Source: Vigna angularis
Taxonomy: Eukaryota; Streptophyta; Magnoliopsida; Fabales; Fabaceae
Reading direction: 5' to 3'
NCBI RefSeq assembly: GCF_016808095.1
Contig: NC_068971.1
Span: 7,390,501 to 7,454,500 of the forward strand
Length of the DNA stretch: 64,000 bases
Below are positions 23,499-36,680 of this stretch, one piece after another. A model generated the notes under the pieces. That model had not been told where the DNA came from and ran no database searches. It saw only the letters and a program-made list of their open reading frames with translations. Every line of letters starts with the position of its first letter. Positions within the stretch are counted from its first letter, which is position 1. A program made the translations under genes and the position numbers.

Positions 23499-25850
23499 GT
23501 CTTATTTCTATCTTAAAACTAAACAACTTATACACACTGATATGCAAATTATTGGAAATATTAAATATAATTAAAAAAATAACGAATTTTATTATTGCTT
23601 ATATTTTTATGGACTATTGATTTTATAGATAAATGTTACTTATGAATAAACAATTTTTAACTTTATTACATTTATTTTATTTTAAATAAAATTTATTATA
23701 ACTAATTCATAAGTCTCTCTTCTATTTATAAATATCACTTATTTGCATAAAAAAATATACAACAAACACAAACTTATAAAGTGTTTTTGTGTTTTCTGTT
23801 TCCACTCTATGTTGACTTTTAAGATATTGGTGTATATAAAATTTACTCACTCTACTCGATTGATCTTGTATCTTGAAATAGAGACATATAATTTTTGTTT
23901 TATTATGTATACTGGAAGTATTCTCTCTTTAAGAATAACTTGTGTATATTTTTATTCTTTTCTTAATTATAATTACATTATATTTTATCTATTATTTGTT
24001 TGACTAGATCAATCTTATATTATTCATATCCCTATCTTATTTTTATAAAATTATTATTATTTATTTTAATTATTTCTCAATCACTTAAAAACAAATATTT
24101 TAAAAAATATCGTGAAAGTGTTTATAGATTTTCGTTGAATAAATATTTTTCATTTTCCAATGTACACGAATAAAATTTTTAGACCAACGAGTCAAGAGTC
24201 TTTTAATTTTTAAAACAATTTAACTTATACTTTTTTACTATTTTACAACTATAAAGAATTACAACTAAATAATAAGGTTAAATACGAAAGAGATCGAGGC
24301 AACACATTTTTAAAATTAAAAAATAATTAATTTTTAATTTAGCAATGCATGTGTTAAAATTAAATTTTTCCGAATGTTTCAAAAATTTATATTATCTCCT
24401 GAATAAAATAGGTTACATCTTGGTAAAGTAATACGATTTTGTATTCTTATCTAATTACAAATAATAATAATAATAATTTTAAATTTATATGTAAAATTGT
24501 TATTTTTTTACTTTCATAGTAAATATATTACAAATAATGTGTGTTTTCTTTTCTTGCTAAATAATTTACTACGGATCTTGTCATCTAGTATTATTTCAAA
24601 GTCATTGATGAAGAAATCCAAATAATGTTTGTTATTCGAACTTGCATTGGTATTGTATTAGAATTCATTCACAGTGTATTATTGTTAACATTTTTTTTTC
24701 TTAATCCATTAATATTATGTAATAATATTAAGTGACCCACTTATCTCACCAAACTTTGAAAATTAATTAAACTTGATTATTGAAGCATGGAATTATTTTA
24801 AAAACAAAATAGTAATGTTTTTGGTTTAAATAGTAATGTTTTTGGCGTTGAGAATATTACAGAAATTATATGTCCTCTTAATTACAAAGAAAGCACATTT
24901 TAGAAATGACACTACTAATAGGTATCAGATTCAAGGTGAGAAATTAAGACATGTCTTTGAAAGCTTAATAATGATTTCGGATTAATTAAACCTGGGTTTC
25001 ATTATACATGCGAATACACGCACACCTATCAATCAATCGATTATAAGTATTACAAAAATGTCACATGAAATTATTACAATGATTGTCGTCTAATGTCATG
25101 CAATAGAATAATAATTACTTCTAGTTATTATAATTATCAAGAGTAATTATTATTTAAAATAATATTGGATTGGTTTAGTTAAAGTTAAATTATAAAATAC
25201 TCAGTTTTCTTTAAATAGATAAGATTTACTTTGTACTCATACAAATTATTTATTTAAAAACAAAAATTTCTTGATTTATAAAAAAAATACAAAAGTGAAT
25301 TTAACATAGTTAGTTTTCTTTCAATAAAAATAATAGCTTTTGCATTAAAATTGTGTGTAAAGTTGAAAGAAAAAAAAAATGATAAGTTTTAAAAATGTTT
25401 TTTTTTTATAAAAGAAGTTTTAACAATTTTTAGTTATTTTTCGAATGTATTAGATAAAACATAAAAAAGCCTTTATTTATTTTCTTTATATTTTCTTTAC
25501 AGGGTAGTGGCTACAGTTTTGGATGAGCTTAAACTGAGAGCCAGAATTCTCTGCTGCCTCTACACAACCACATCCTTTGTGGCAGAAATCCGACCCACTC
25601 AATACGTTCTCTCTTTTTCTTAAACTGTTATGCAATAGGTAATTAACGGTCTGTATTCAGCTGTACATTGGATGTAGGATATTAAGTGCTGCAGAGGATC
25701 TGATTTATCAAACTCGATAGTGGTTAGATAGACAGATAGATATAGATCCCATGTCTCTCACACCACGCAAAGGGAATAACCGGTAATTGTTCACTTTCAC
25801 TACCCTTGAATCCACCTGCTATAGCCGGTAACATCGCCGATAAACAAATC
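23499..25850. other. AT-rich gene-free stretch
   Basis: Very AT-rich, with no supported gene on either strand. The open frame at 23743-24003 is low-complexity and hydrophobic by composition and is not considered real. From about 25500 the base composition rises toward the promoter of the following gene. Confidence 0.55.
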
Positions 25851-25855
25851 ATCCC

Positions 25856-25863
25856 TATAAAAG
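25856..25863 (+). promoter_or_regulatory. TATA box and 5' leader of the ATG8-interacting protein gene
   Basis: TATAAAAG within CCCTATAAAAGCC. Transcription would start about 30 bases on, giving a 5' UTR exon of roughly 25890-25964 that ends at a consensus donor (TTCT|GTAAGT). The 5' UTR intron would run to shortly before the ATG at 26842; its acceptor was not fixed. Confidence 0.5.
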
Positions 25864-26841
25864 CCAAAGCCCCTTCATTTTCTTATAGTTGCTTCTCAGT
25901 TTCAACCTCATCATCGTCGTACGCACGTTCTGGTCCTTCGCGGATCGTGTCGCGTTTAGTTTCTGTAAGTTAATCACCTTCTCTCTCTTTTTTATTTTTT
26001 ATTTATCAATCTCTTTGTATGTTGATCGTGGAAAAAGAAAAAATCGTTGATGATTATGGCACCTGGTCTGAGTGATGGGGGTGTAGCTGTGTGGATTGTG
26101 TTCTAGGGTTTGATTTTGATTTGGTTTTTATGGTTTGTTCCGTCTTTGGATCTCTGTATGGGGTAGTTGTTTTGTTTCGATTTCGTGGTCACGTCTTTGC
26201 ATTTTTGTTGCGTAACCAACTGTGCATGAATTGGTGGTTGAGTCCATTGGATTGGTAGAGCTTGTTCGGTTTATTGGATGGAATTCATGATATCAGTTTT
26301 GGATGTGAGGATGGAAAACTAATATGGAATTCGTGATTGGTGAAAGAGTTTGTAATTTATTTTCATGGTGTTTTTTAATTGAAGGAGAATAAATGAAAAA
26401 TAAAATTTTATGAGGTAAATGTCTTTTTTGCCAGAAATTTGGGTAGTTTTTTAGGATTTGTTTTCTGAAGTAATAGCGAAAATTGCACTAAGATTTTTTT
26501 GTTGGAAATTTGCGTCTGTTTATGAAGTTGGTTTAGAATTTTGGTATTGTCGCTTTTGTTTCTTTAGAAGTTGAACAATGTTACCTCCTTGCACATATTC
26601 ATAAAATCTCATCATTATATCTCCTTTCTACAATGCAATTCAATGACTCTGCACATGGTTGTGACACTTCTTTTTTCAGGTGTGATAGTTTTCTTATTTA
26701 TTATATTGATTGTTAAATCATACTTTTGTGGCATTAAATTGATCCCCCCACCCTACTTGCTCCTTGCATGTACGCATTTCCATTTATGTTTACCCTAAGT
26801 TGAATTAGAATTTGACTTCATTCTTCTGATGAAGACAAAAG

Positions 26842-28821
26842 ATGGCAGACAATGAGGACGGAGGGGACAAGACTTCTCGTGGGAATGAATGGGAGGTTGT
26901 ATCTCTCACGGCATCGACATATGCAGCTGCTCCTGGTCCTGATGATGTTGAGATGAAGGATGATGGGAGAGAAGGTTCATTTGTACAGGATGAAGCAGAA
27001 ACGTCACGTGCTTTATTCATGTCTGGTCACTTTGTCTTTCCACCCAGTCAGCATGAAAACTTGCCTATGGAACCTGATAACAGTGAGATTCATGATGATT
27101 CTGGAGACAAAGATGTTACCTCCGAAGAGACTGTTGAAGAACTGACCAGACCAAGTGGAAAAGACGAAGAAAACTTGACACTACCAGGATTAGAAGTTTC
27201 AGAAGAGTTTGAGGGAATGCGTTATTTTGATCAGAAAATTAATAGATTATCTGTTCGTGGTAAAGAGTTTGAGGAAGGTACAACTCTTCCAGATTTTGGT
27301 TTGATTGAAAAGGGGGAGAGTATGTATGACCCGGAAAAATACACTTCTTTCCAAGGTGAAACAACAATTGGTGGTGTAACAGCATATGGTGAAAGCATAG
27401 TTGAGCCTGAAATAACTGAATCCGAAGGGTCAAATGTGTCTTCTGATTTATCACTGTCAAGGAACTCTTCCAAAGATAAGGAATACAACACTTCAGATCT
27501 TCCCTGTGGAGCTTGGTGGAAACGAAGAGCTGCCTCCTTATATGCTCATGCCAAACAGACAAATGCATTATGGTCTGTTTTCATTGCTGCTACTGTGATG
27601 GGTCTCGTAATGCTCGGCCAGCGTTGGCAGCAGGAAAGAGCTTTACAACTTAAATGGCAAATCAGTATAAATGATGAGGTATATCCATTATCATCTTGCG
27701 TTCTTAGAAACGTTTTATGTTAGCATATTTTATTTCATACATGATCAGAAAATATATGTATATGATGAATGGTGTAAGGTTGTCCAAAGTCATACATAAT
27801 TCACAAGCAAGTCGCTGTTCTAATGTGTTATAGACAATATGCTTGATTCAATTCTGTAATCTCTTCTATTGATTGATTATATGACTCTAGTAATGAACAA
27901 TGGACTCATCATTAACCAGTATGTCACTATATAACACTATTATGTCATTGACACTGGACAAAATCTGATAGTGTAGTACAGTGATGAATAACAATGAAGA
28001 TATTTTTTAAAAAGCTAAAGTTTATTGATGGAAGTTTGGAACTGGGGAAAAGATTTACTCAACCAAAGAAGTACAGGAACAAAGTATTAGAATCTTGAGT
28101 CATTGACCCTCCACCCCATTACATTGCAATGTCCCAATCTTTCAAAATATATTGGCTGCCCAGTATTTATGTATTTAATATACTTGCCAAAGTAACTTTC
28201 ATCTTTCTTATCCAGCAGCATGTTTTGAACTGTACCTTCTATCCAAAAGAATCAAGTTTAATTCCACACCGCTGCAATGATTGTGTATCATCTTCACCTG
28301 TACATCTAATTAGTCCAGCTGTTGAAAACATGTGACGTCCTTGGTATCTTTATGGGTGGTAACAATGTCTTGAGGCAAACGATCGTGTGTGCTGATTTTA
28401 TACAAGAACGAACTTAATTCCACTGTAATTTAAGAAGGTCATGCTTAATTTTTTGAGCAATGTAATTATTTATTGTCCTTATCTGAAACATGGGCAGTGT
28501 TAGAACTTTTGAAAAATTATATCTTTGAATTTTCCTATCCTGTAGAGAAGCATAAATCTTACTACAGATTCAAGGTGTTTTTTGTCAACTTGAGGCCTAC
28601 TACATCAGCAGAAAGAGTGCCACGAACTCTTTTTGTGCAATTCTCTCTAGCTACTCTGTTTGATTTCTCGTATTACTTCAAAAATTCTGACATTCTCCAT
28701 CTTAATGCTTCCACAGGCGAGGAGCAGGGTGCTTGCTCCCATTATTCGACTCAAAGACGTGCTTGTTGGTGGCCACCGTCGTGGTTCCTTGATCAGGGGA
28801 AGCTCCTCCAGTGAAAGTTAA
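26842..28821 (+). CDS. ATI: ATG8-interacting protein (ATI1/ATI2-like), 2 exons, 313 aa
   Basis: Exons 26842-27678 and 28717-28821, phase 0, giving 313 aa. The N terminus has NEWEVVSLTASTYAAAPGP, as in Arabidopsis ATI1 and ATI2. W17-E-V-V20 fits the ATG8-interacting motif W-x-x-V. HFVFPPSQHENLP and the segment WWKRRAASLYAHAKQTNALW are also family hallmarks. One transmembrane helix is at about 243-259, followed by GQRWQQER and a Ser-rich tail (RRGSLIRGSSSSES). ATI proteins are plant-specific autophagy receptors that mark ER and plastid cargo during starvation or senescence. The long acidic middle is low-complexity and likely disordered. The gene is intact although it lies between solo LTR B/CACTA and solo LTR C. 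Confidence 0.9.
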
Positions 28822-30203
28822 AGTACTTGGGGAAAAGGTGGCTAAGTGCACGCGGCTCCTATCCTTGTGGTAAGTGAAGATGATGACGAAAAATTGTCAG
28901 AGAGAGGTTAAGAATGAAAAGTGCTACGTTTGTGAAATCCAGGTTTGGTAGAAGGATCGGTTGACCTTTCCCAATTATGAATGTCAGTGATCAAACATTA
29001 TATGCTGTGGATTTTTTTCATCTTTATATTGACTATAGCATTGTATAGCTATTGAAGTTATTGAACTTGGTAAGTTATGTATTCTGATAATGTGAAATTG
29101 GCAGTTTAAACACGAAAGATGTAAATGAAGTGATTGCTTTAATGGTGAGTATTTAGTTTTCCTTTGACTCTGTCAACTGCGGAGTTTCTAAACTGTAATA
29201 GACTGCATGTTGTGGATACATGGTTATAAATTGATAGATATTGTTCAACAAAGCATGCACAAATGAGAACAACTACGCGTGTAGTGAAATGTTGCCTATG
29301 TGAAATTTAGATTATGTCTGTAACTGTAATCATTTGGATCTTTATTCTTTCAAGATGCTAAGTTTTCAAACGACAAAGTTGATTATCTCTGTTAGCTTGT
29401 TTGTGATTAAGGTCCCGCATTACCGGTACAATGATCTCGTGTCTCTCTGTTTTTTTTTCCTTGTAAAACATCTGATTGAACTGGTTCATATGATTCACCA
29501 GTCAGTTTTTTGTGAATAAATTCTCTATTTTATCACCAAAGTATTATTATTTTTCAGTTTAATAGATTTTTTTTTGTCTCAATATTTGTCAAATTTATCT
29601 CGATTTTTTTTTACAATTTAGTTTTTATTTTAATTTAAAAAAAGTTAATGTGGTTTATTTTGTTAATATTGCTATAATGACTAACAACAGAGTGGAATTT
29701 GACACATATGGAATTTTCAACTTAGATGGATGCATGATCTTTTTAATTATTTACTGGTGTGAAAATGTATATTGTGAAAATTGAATACAGAAGTAGTTTC
29801 TTATTATCATGAAAAAAATTACATTGGTCGTGAATAAATAAAAGCCAAACCTAACATAGTCTCACCTTCCACTAACGTCAACATCAATCTAACATTCCTT
29901 TTGACTAAAATGGAATACTTGAGAAAATAAATCTGAAAAATATTTGAAGAAAAAGAAGTTTATTAAACATTTTTCTCTCTCCTAAATGGTAAAACTATGT
30001 AGTTTTCAGAGTATAAAAAATCATAATACTTTTTTGAAGTATTGAAAAATTGATTAAACTGTTCATTAAAGTGAAAATTCACAAACACATTATTGGACGA
30101 AGATTTATCGAACGGACATACATTAATACACAATCTGACGAAACTCAATTTCATTTGGGATTCAAATATATTTAAAGACTAAAATGCAACTTTATTTATA
30201 GTA

Positions 30204-30204
30204 T

Positions 30205-30271
<67 letters not shown>

Positions 30272-30280
30272 ATATAATAT
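30204..30280. repeat. AT dinucleotide microsatellite
   Basis: A run of TA repeats of about 45 bases, with an imperfect TAGATA-type extension on the right. Likely length-variable between individuals. Confidence 0.9.
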
Positions 30281-30651
30281 TGAAAACTTTAATCTTCAAT
30301 AAAATAAAATAATACTTTAAATTTATAAACTATATAATATAATTTCTTTTAGGTTAAAACATTCCGTTGATCTCCTATTTATTCAAAAATTTCAATTAAA
30401 TTTTCATATTTTATAATTTCAATTAGATTCTTATTTTTTTTATAAAATGTATAACAATTATGTCTTTTTATTAGTATTCCATTAACTGCATTAAATGTGT
30501 TACGGGCCAATTCGTATTCTTTTTTATTTTTTTTTAAATTGTCATGTGTGAAAGTGTTGGTTTTACTGTTATTTTAATTCAATTGAGTTTATTTTTTTAA
30601 ATTGAATAATTTCATTTTTCTTCAAATTAAAAATATATTTTATTTTTAATT

Positions 30652-31084
30652 TTTTATTGAAAATATATTTTTATGAAATATTTTTAACAATATTAAATTT
30701 ATTTAAATTTATATTTTACATTGAATTTTATTTAAATTTTGTTTTAAATTTTAGATTTATCTGTGTTGATATTTTATTACATCTTTTAATATTGCTTTAT
30801 TTGAATTTATATTTCAAATAATTGTATATAGATTTGTAGTTTATATTTCAAATATTTATATAATATTATATATCAATAATTTTTATACAAAGGTTAGAGT
30901 TGGTTAAAAAATAAAAAAATTGTAAATTCAAATGTAAAATTTTAAAACAATTTTATAACAATTTAAAATAAATATACTTAAAATTTTGAAACAAAATTTA
31001 ATAAATTTTAATATAAAATATAAATTTAAATAAACTTAATATTGTTGAAAATATTTAATAAAATACTAATTTCAATAAAAATAT
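30652..31084. repeat. AT-rich inverted repeat (arms about 105 bp)
   Basis: The left arm 30652-30755 and right arm 30980-31084 are imperfect reverse complements. AACAATATTAAATTTATTTA on the left pairs with TAAATAAACTTAATATTGTT on the right, and both sides continue through TTTATATTTTA/TAAAATATAAA. The loop is about 225 bases. It could be a foldback or MITE-like element; no clear target duplication was found. Confidence 0.55.
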
Positions 31085-31146
31085 TATTATTATATTCATA
31101 TAAAAGTTAAATTTGGTTTCAATTTAGAAATATAAGAATATGTATG

Positions 31147-33666
31147 AGATAGGTAAGGACCTGAAAAATAGAGTGTTATAGAGCAGATAGGTGTGTTAAA
31201 ATAATGAGACAGATTATTTTACTTTAAAATAATCTTATAATATAAATAGAATTTTATAAACACTTCTCATTATTCTAAGAACACTTCATCTCTCTAGAAT
31301 TCTATTCCTCAGAGTTCTCTGACTTCTCTCTACAATCTCTCTTTACTGAGTTTTCTGTTCGACGATCAGGAGGTGCCTAAGCGATCCTGGCGTTGAGGGC
31401 TTCGTTTTGGACCGATCAATTTCGTTTTCCACTGTTATCCGTTCTTCACTGGACTGTGAGCATGCATAGTTTCTGCTTTGCATGTGGTTAGCAGTTTCTT
31501 TCTTCAATTTCTAGTTAAATTCAAGCTCTAAGAGCTGTTCTCTATCACCAATTGGTGAGTTGTAAGTTTCTGTTGAGTTTCCTTACGTTGCAAATCAATT
31601 GTCGGTGTATCTCTGTGAGCGGGACTAGTATCTCCGAGGTAAGGGGAGCTAGCTACTGTATTAAATTGTTTTATGACCTGTATATATGTTGAATATGGTA
31701 GTATTTTACTGCTTAGGACTAAATTGTTAGTTTTAGGGTAATGTGAATTGAATGTGTTGAAAGGATGAAATTATGAAACTCTAATGTGTTGTTGATGAAC
31801 TGTTTTGGATGAATCTAAATGTTGAAATTGGGCATGTTGGAGGTAGTTAATGTGAGTAATCTGTTGTGGTAGTGATGAGGTATGAAGTAAAGTGTTTTGA
31901 GCTTGTTTAGAGTCAATTTAGAGGAAGTGAGGTAGTGAATTTGAGTATTAGAGGTCAAGTGTTGTTAGAGGCTGCTAGGGTAGTTTAGACAGATCATTTG
32001 TGACTTTTTTGAGTCATCAAACTGGTTAAAATCAGGTTCAAAGTGGTAAATTAGGATTTGAGTCTCTAAGTTGATGAAATTGAGGTTTTAGAGTAGGATT
32101 TGATGCATAAACACTTTAGATTGAGGATAGGAAGGTCTAGAATCACTTACTCAAGTCTAATTAAGCATATACAACGAATTAGGAGTGTTAGAAATTGGGA
32201 AAGTTGAGTGGAATTGGTAAGGAGTGGTTGAGTTGCATAATTCTGCAGAATTTCGTTTTGCAGAATTTCGTTTTGCAGATTATGCAGACTCGTTGTGCGA
32301 ATGAATTCGCATAGCGAGTCACCTTGGCGAGGTGCTCTCTACCAAGGCATTCGCATAGCGATGGGTGCTCTGTGCGAGTGGATTGAGAGGGTTGCTCTCT
32401 GTTTGTCAATCCGCATAGCGAATCAATTCGTTATGCGACTGGTTGGGGTCTAGAACTATTATTCGAACAACGAGTGGGTCTCGCTCTGCGAGTGTTTAGG
32501 AAGTCTGAGTCTCTGTCTGAGGTTCTCGCATAACGAGTTAGGACACTATGCGAGGGGTTGGGGTCTGATACATTTCACAGTTTATTCGCATAACGAGTTT
32601 AGTCGCTATGCGAGTGGGTAAGAGTAGTTGGTCTCTGTCTAAGGATTTCGCAAGGCGAGTTAGGTCGCTGTGCGAGAAGCTTATGGCTTCGCTATGCAAA
32701 GGTGTGCGCTGTGCGAGGGGTTCAGTCCCAGTTCAATTTCTCTTGTGATCTTAAGTTGTTTTAAATGAAACATTGAGTGTTGTATGAAGTAAGTTGAATT
32801 TGTATCATGTAATATCAGTGGTTATTGATGTATGATGTATTTAAAAGTGTAAAGTTCAAGTACGATTAATGGACGTAATTCCATGATCCTCAAGGAGAGG
32901 AGACATGATGGTGCCCTATGTTGTGATTCAAAGTGAAATCTCTAGTTAAGATTCAAGTAAGTTTAGAATGGATGCAGGAGCTTAGTCTTGGGGGTTATCC
33001 TTAAACTCCAATGGTCTTTCATTCTCAAGTAGAGAGGATTGATCCATTTCGTGAGGAGTAGCAGGAGGTCCTAGTCTTGGGTGCTTCTAGTATGGCCCAA
33101 GGTGAGTGATAATGGACTAACCTCGTGAGTGTGGTAGGGTGAAACCCATTGGCAACGACTTTGCAAAGCAGTAGAAGCCACCACGAGCGCACGACCCGCT
33201 ATAGCTCGGCAATCATTCTAAGTCCAGACAGTCAAAGTCAGTGTGGTGTTATGTGTGAAGAGTTTAAGTGATGTGAATGAATAATATGTTTGTATGAAGT
33301 TAAATAAATTGATGTATGATTAATCTTTGTTTAAACTAGCTTACCCTGTTGTGTGCTTGTATTTTGTATGTTCTGTTGTTCTTCTTCTGCAATGACCATC
33401 CTTTGGATGTGAGCAGCGGAAGAGGTCTCTCTGGAGGAAGCATTGGATGGAGGTGATGCTGCTGAGTAGTTGACTTAGTTAGTAGAGACCTTGTGTATAG
33501 TTTTGAGTCTCCTATAGTATGTGTATAAAGTTTAAATTTATAGTTGTTTTTGGATGATTGTAAAGATATCACTTTATACTATAGATGGATAACTGTATTA
33601 TTTTATCATGCATGTGGCTTCTCGTTAATATAGTTTATACTATATATTTTGAGATGTTACAAGATA
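31147..33666 (+). mobile_element. Solo LTR C (2510 bp) with 5-bp duplication AGATA
   Basis: The LTR proper is 31152-33661. It starts GGTAAGGACCTG (the first T of TG mutated to G) and ends GAGATGTTACA. Perfect direct repeats AGATA lie at 31147-31151 and 33662-33666. TATAAATAG at 31241-31249 is a good TATA box and is followed by a CT-rich leader. The whole length is collinear with LTR B, including the TCGCATAGCGA array. No coding region or second LTR is adjacent. Its target duplication differs from LTR B, so B and C are independent insertions and not the two ends of one element. Confidence 0.83.
32270..32730. repeat. Array of TCGCATAGCGA-type motifs inside LTR C
   Basis: Repeated short dyads (TTCGCATAGCGAG, TTCGTTATGCGA, TCGCTATGCGAG, TCGCATAACGAG) as in LTR B at 18130-18600. 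The spacing and number differ slightly between the two LTRs. Confidence 0.7.
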
Positions 33667-35360
33667 AATATTATTATAATATTCATATAAAAATACGAAC
33701 GGACACATGATAGATATTTAACATTATCAGTGTATGAAATAAATACTTGTGTTTGGTTGAGATAAAGTGTTATGAGTACTTAAAATTTGGAAAAAAAAAT
33801 CTACATACTTTGTTAGATTGCATCACTGCATATGATAAGTAAATGTTATGTAACCAAATAATGATGATATAAGAAAACATATTTGCATATCATTTTTTTT
33901 AGTGATAAGAGTGTTAAGAAGAGTAAAGGCTCATGAGTCAATTTAGTTCATTACAAATTCGAGATGAGTTGAGTAGAAAAAAAATATATACTGTTTTTAA
34001 TATGGATTAAAATGAACTTGACTTATTTAATTTGTAGGTTAAATTTGGTTGAAAGTGGGTTTACAATTCATTTTATGTATGAATTTTGAATCACCTCACT
34101 CAAGTCAACGACATTTAAACCTACAATGGTAAGTTGTGCCTACCAACAATAAAAGTTCTTGATTGAATTATATGACAATAAATAAGTGAGTAAATTCAAT
34201 AGTTGACCTATTTACTAATTTATAATGAGTTAGTCAGCCTACAAACTTTTCTATCTTAATATAAAATAAATAATATTAAATTATATTGTTTTTAACTCAA
34301 TCCATCAATGCTCATTTTCTATTTTTATATTATTTAGATGTTATCGATATCCATTTATATTGTTATAATATTATTTTTATTATAGAAAAAAAAATAATGA
34401 TATGACTGAAATTAAAAAAATTTAAGAAAGATATTATCTTATAATTTGGTTATATAAAATTAAGTTAGATAATCTCCATCTTTTAAAAGTAAATATTAAA
34501 ATGTAACTTATCATGACAAGGCTAACATAGAATATTTATTTGTTTCATTTCAAAGATGGGCATGAATGAACTTTATAAGTTTAACTTTAAACATCATATC
34601 TAATCTATTTTGAATATAAGTTAAACAATTATGACCCTATCTACTTAAAATATCCATTAAATATGTATTAGTTAATTTTTTTCTCTCTGAAATTTAGCTT
34701 TTTACCATGGTGTTTAATTGTTATCATGTGATCCTCTTAATCCCCCATTGAATTTATTTGTTAAACATTCTTATTCTTTAAAAGGGTAATTCAATAGAGA
34801 AAATGTCATATGTTAATTAGCAACTAATTATCATGTCAATGCTATCCTAATTTAAAGGGTGATGAATTAGGGTCCACAATTGAGAAAATTTTAAGATAAT
34901 CCAAACAGCTCTGTAATAAACTGTTTTTTTAATACTACTTATATACACAAATTCAAATTACTGCTTTTGTTCATATAGTCTCCCTCTCTATATCTAAATT
35001 AAACCGTGATAAATGTGTAAAAAATATAACTTTTTGGTTTTAGTTTTTTTCTTGCTCACTATATGATATCAACATATAATAAACTTATTATGTGCAAGCT
35101 TTTTACCGATCTTAAATTATAAAAAAAAAATTGGTATATTAAAAAATAAAAAATTCCATGCCTTTTTAATAAAAATGATTATATATATATTAAAATACTT
35201 AATAAAAAAATATAATATGTAAAATACATTTATATATAAGACATTTTGCCATTTATTTCGTTTTAAAACCATAATATTATTGCCAACATTAATATAGGAG
35301 CAAAGAAAATCTAGGAGCCAACTCAGAAAACTTAGGTCAGTATTTTCCGCGGTCGTGTCG
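33667..35360. other. AT-rich spacer before ORC5
   Basis: No gene is seen on either strand. The minus-strand frame at 35117-35404 is not supported: it is AT-driven and overlaps the ORC5 promoter. Confidence 0.55.
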
Positions 35361-35365
35361 ATTGG

Positions 35366-35376
35366 TTTTGGCGCCA
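35366..35376. promoter_or_regulatory. E2F-type site (TTTTGGCGCCA) by the ORC5 first exon
   Basis: The sequence matches the plant E2F consensus TTTSSCGC (TTTGGCGC), with a TTTTCCGCGG just upstream. It sits shortly before the presumed non-coding first exon of ORC5, which would end at a GTAACT donor near 35455. E2F control at the G1/S boundary is known for pre-replication genes of plants. Confidence 0.55.
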
Positions 35377-36680
35377 TCACTGTTGAGTTTGCACCCAAAC
35401 CCACACTTAAAAGACTTTGCCTTCTCTCTTTTCTTCATTCATTTCACCAATAAGGTAACTTCTCTCTTTCTGTTCTACACAGTTTTCGTTCTCTAACGCT
35501 GACATGCCGAATGTACTGTGTATGGCCATGATTCTCAAATGTTTCAAGTTGGGCATTTCTGTTTTGTTTGTTTTATCCATTGGGATGTGAAATCTCTACT
35601 CTCTTTTTTTGAGGGGGTGATCAACAATGAAAAGTTCAGTTTTTTGAGTGGGTCTGAAAAACTAGGAATTGGAGTAACCCCAATCTTTGTGCTTGAAAGT
35701 GCATTTCAATGGGATGATGCCCAATTTATTAAATGTGAAATTTTGTTGAAAAATTACGTTCTTGGACAAAGATGCATTACTTTTACTTGGCATTAATTGC
35801 TCTGAGTTGGGTCGGATAAGAGATTGATTTTCTAGGCCACATTCCTTCTACTTTGTCTTCTGGGTTTCCCCTGTCTAAACTTGATTGTTGTGCTGTTACA
35901 CAGCGCTTTCATTACGACAGAGTAATAATTATTTGAATTTTTATTATCTGTTTGAGTCGTTTAGTGAACAATGTTTGGGAGTAAGTGTGTTCGTCTTTAG
36001 ATTCTTCGCCCCATGATAGGGTTCCTTTATGTTATTCACATATTTGATTATTTGGAAATTATTTCATTGCTTTCTATATAAAAAAATGGGAATCCTTAAG
36101 TGCAGAATTATGTGATCCAGTTGTTGTCAGATCAACTTAATGTCATTTACACACTGTATTTTTAGTTTTGTTTTAGATTGATATCACTGAAATCATTAAT
36201 ATTTAGATTTGTTCTTGAAAGGAAACTTCCATTTCATACAACTTTTTTTTTACTGTCTGTCATTAATCAATGCTTTATATGAACGTGAATCTGTGTAGTG
36301 ATTATGATAAAGTTTTTTAATGCTTACTTGAGTATTCATTGGATTGGATAATGTGCTTATGTTAATCTACGCCACGCAAATGGTGGATTGATGACCCAAA
36401 GGTTGCATTGGTTTTGTTTTCTTTAGAATAAAAGGGGTTGTGATTTCTGATGTATGAAATGCTATTAAATGATAATATAATACGGTCTTTTCATACTTGT
36501 CTCTGGTTGAACCTTTTCATTACGATACTGGGCTGGGTTTTGGGTTACCATTGTATTGTTGGTATAATATGTTTTACAACCAACAATTGGCATTCATACT
36601 TATTGGAGTATCCTCTTCATTCATTTCTAATATATAGTTTCATCATTGTCAGAAGTTAAGGATCGTCAGCGGTTGAGGCA

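Larger units (their letters stand above)
28822..31146. other. 3' flank of ATI and AT-rich spacer
   Basis: The first few hundred bases are likely the 3' UTR of the ATI gene. Beyond 29560 the DNA is AT-rich. The segments 29560-29710 and 30350-30530 resemble a common decayed dispersed repeat (runs such as TTTAGTTTTTATTTTAA and ATTAGATTCTTATTTTTT). No gene is seen. Confidence 0.5.

Noticed and set aside
17024..33661. LTRs B and C as the two ends of one 16.6-kb retrotransposon
   Set aside because: Each has its own matching 5-bp duplication (ATTTA and AGATA), and an intact ATI gene plus a CACTA element lie between them.
35117..35404. Minus-strand open frame overlapping the ORC5 promoter
   Set aside because: Ile/Phe-rich from AT-rich DNA, no domain, and it covers the E2F site region.
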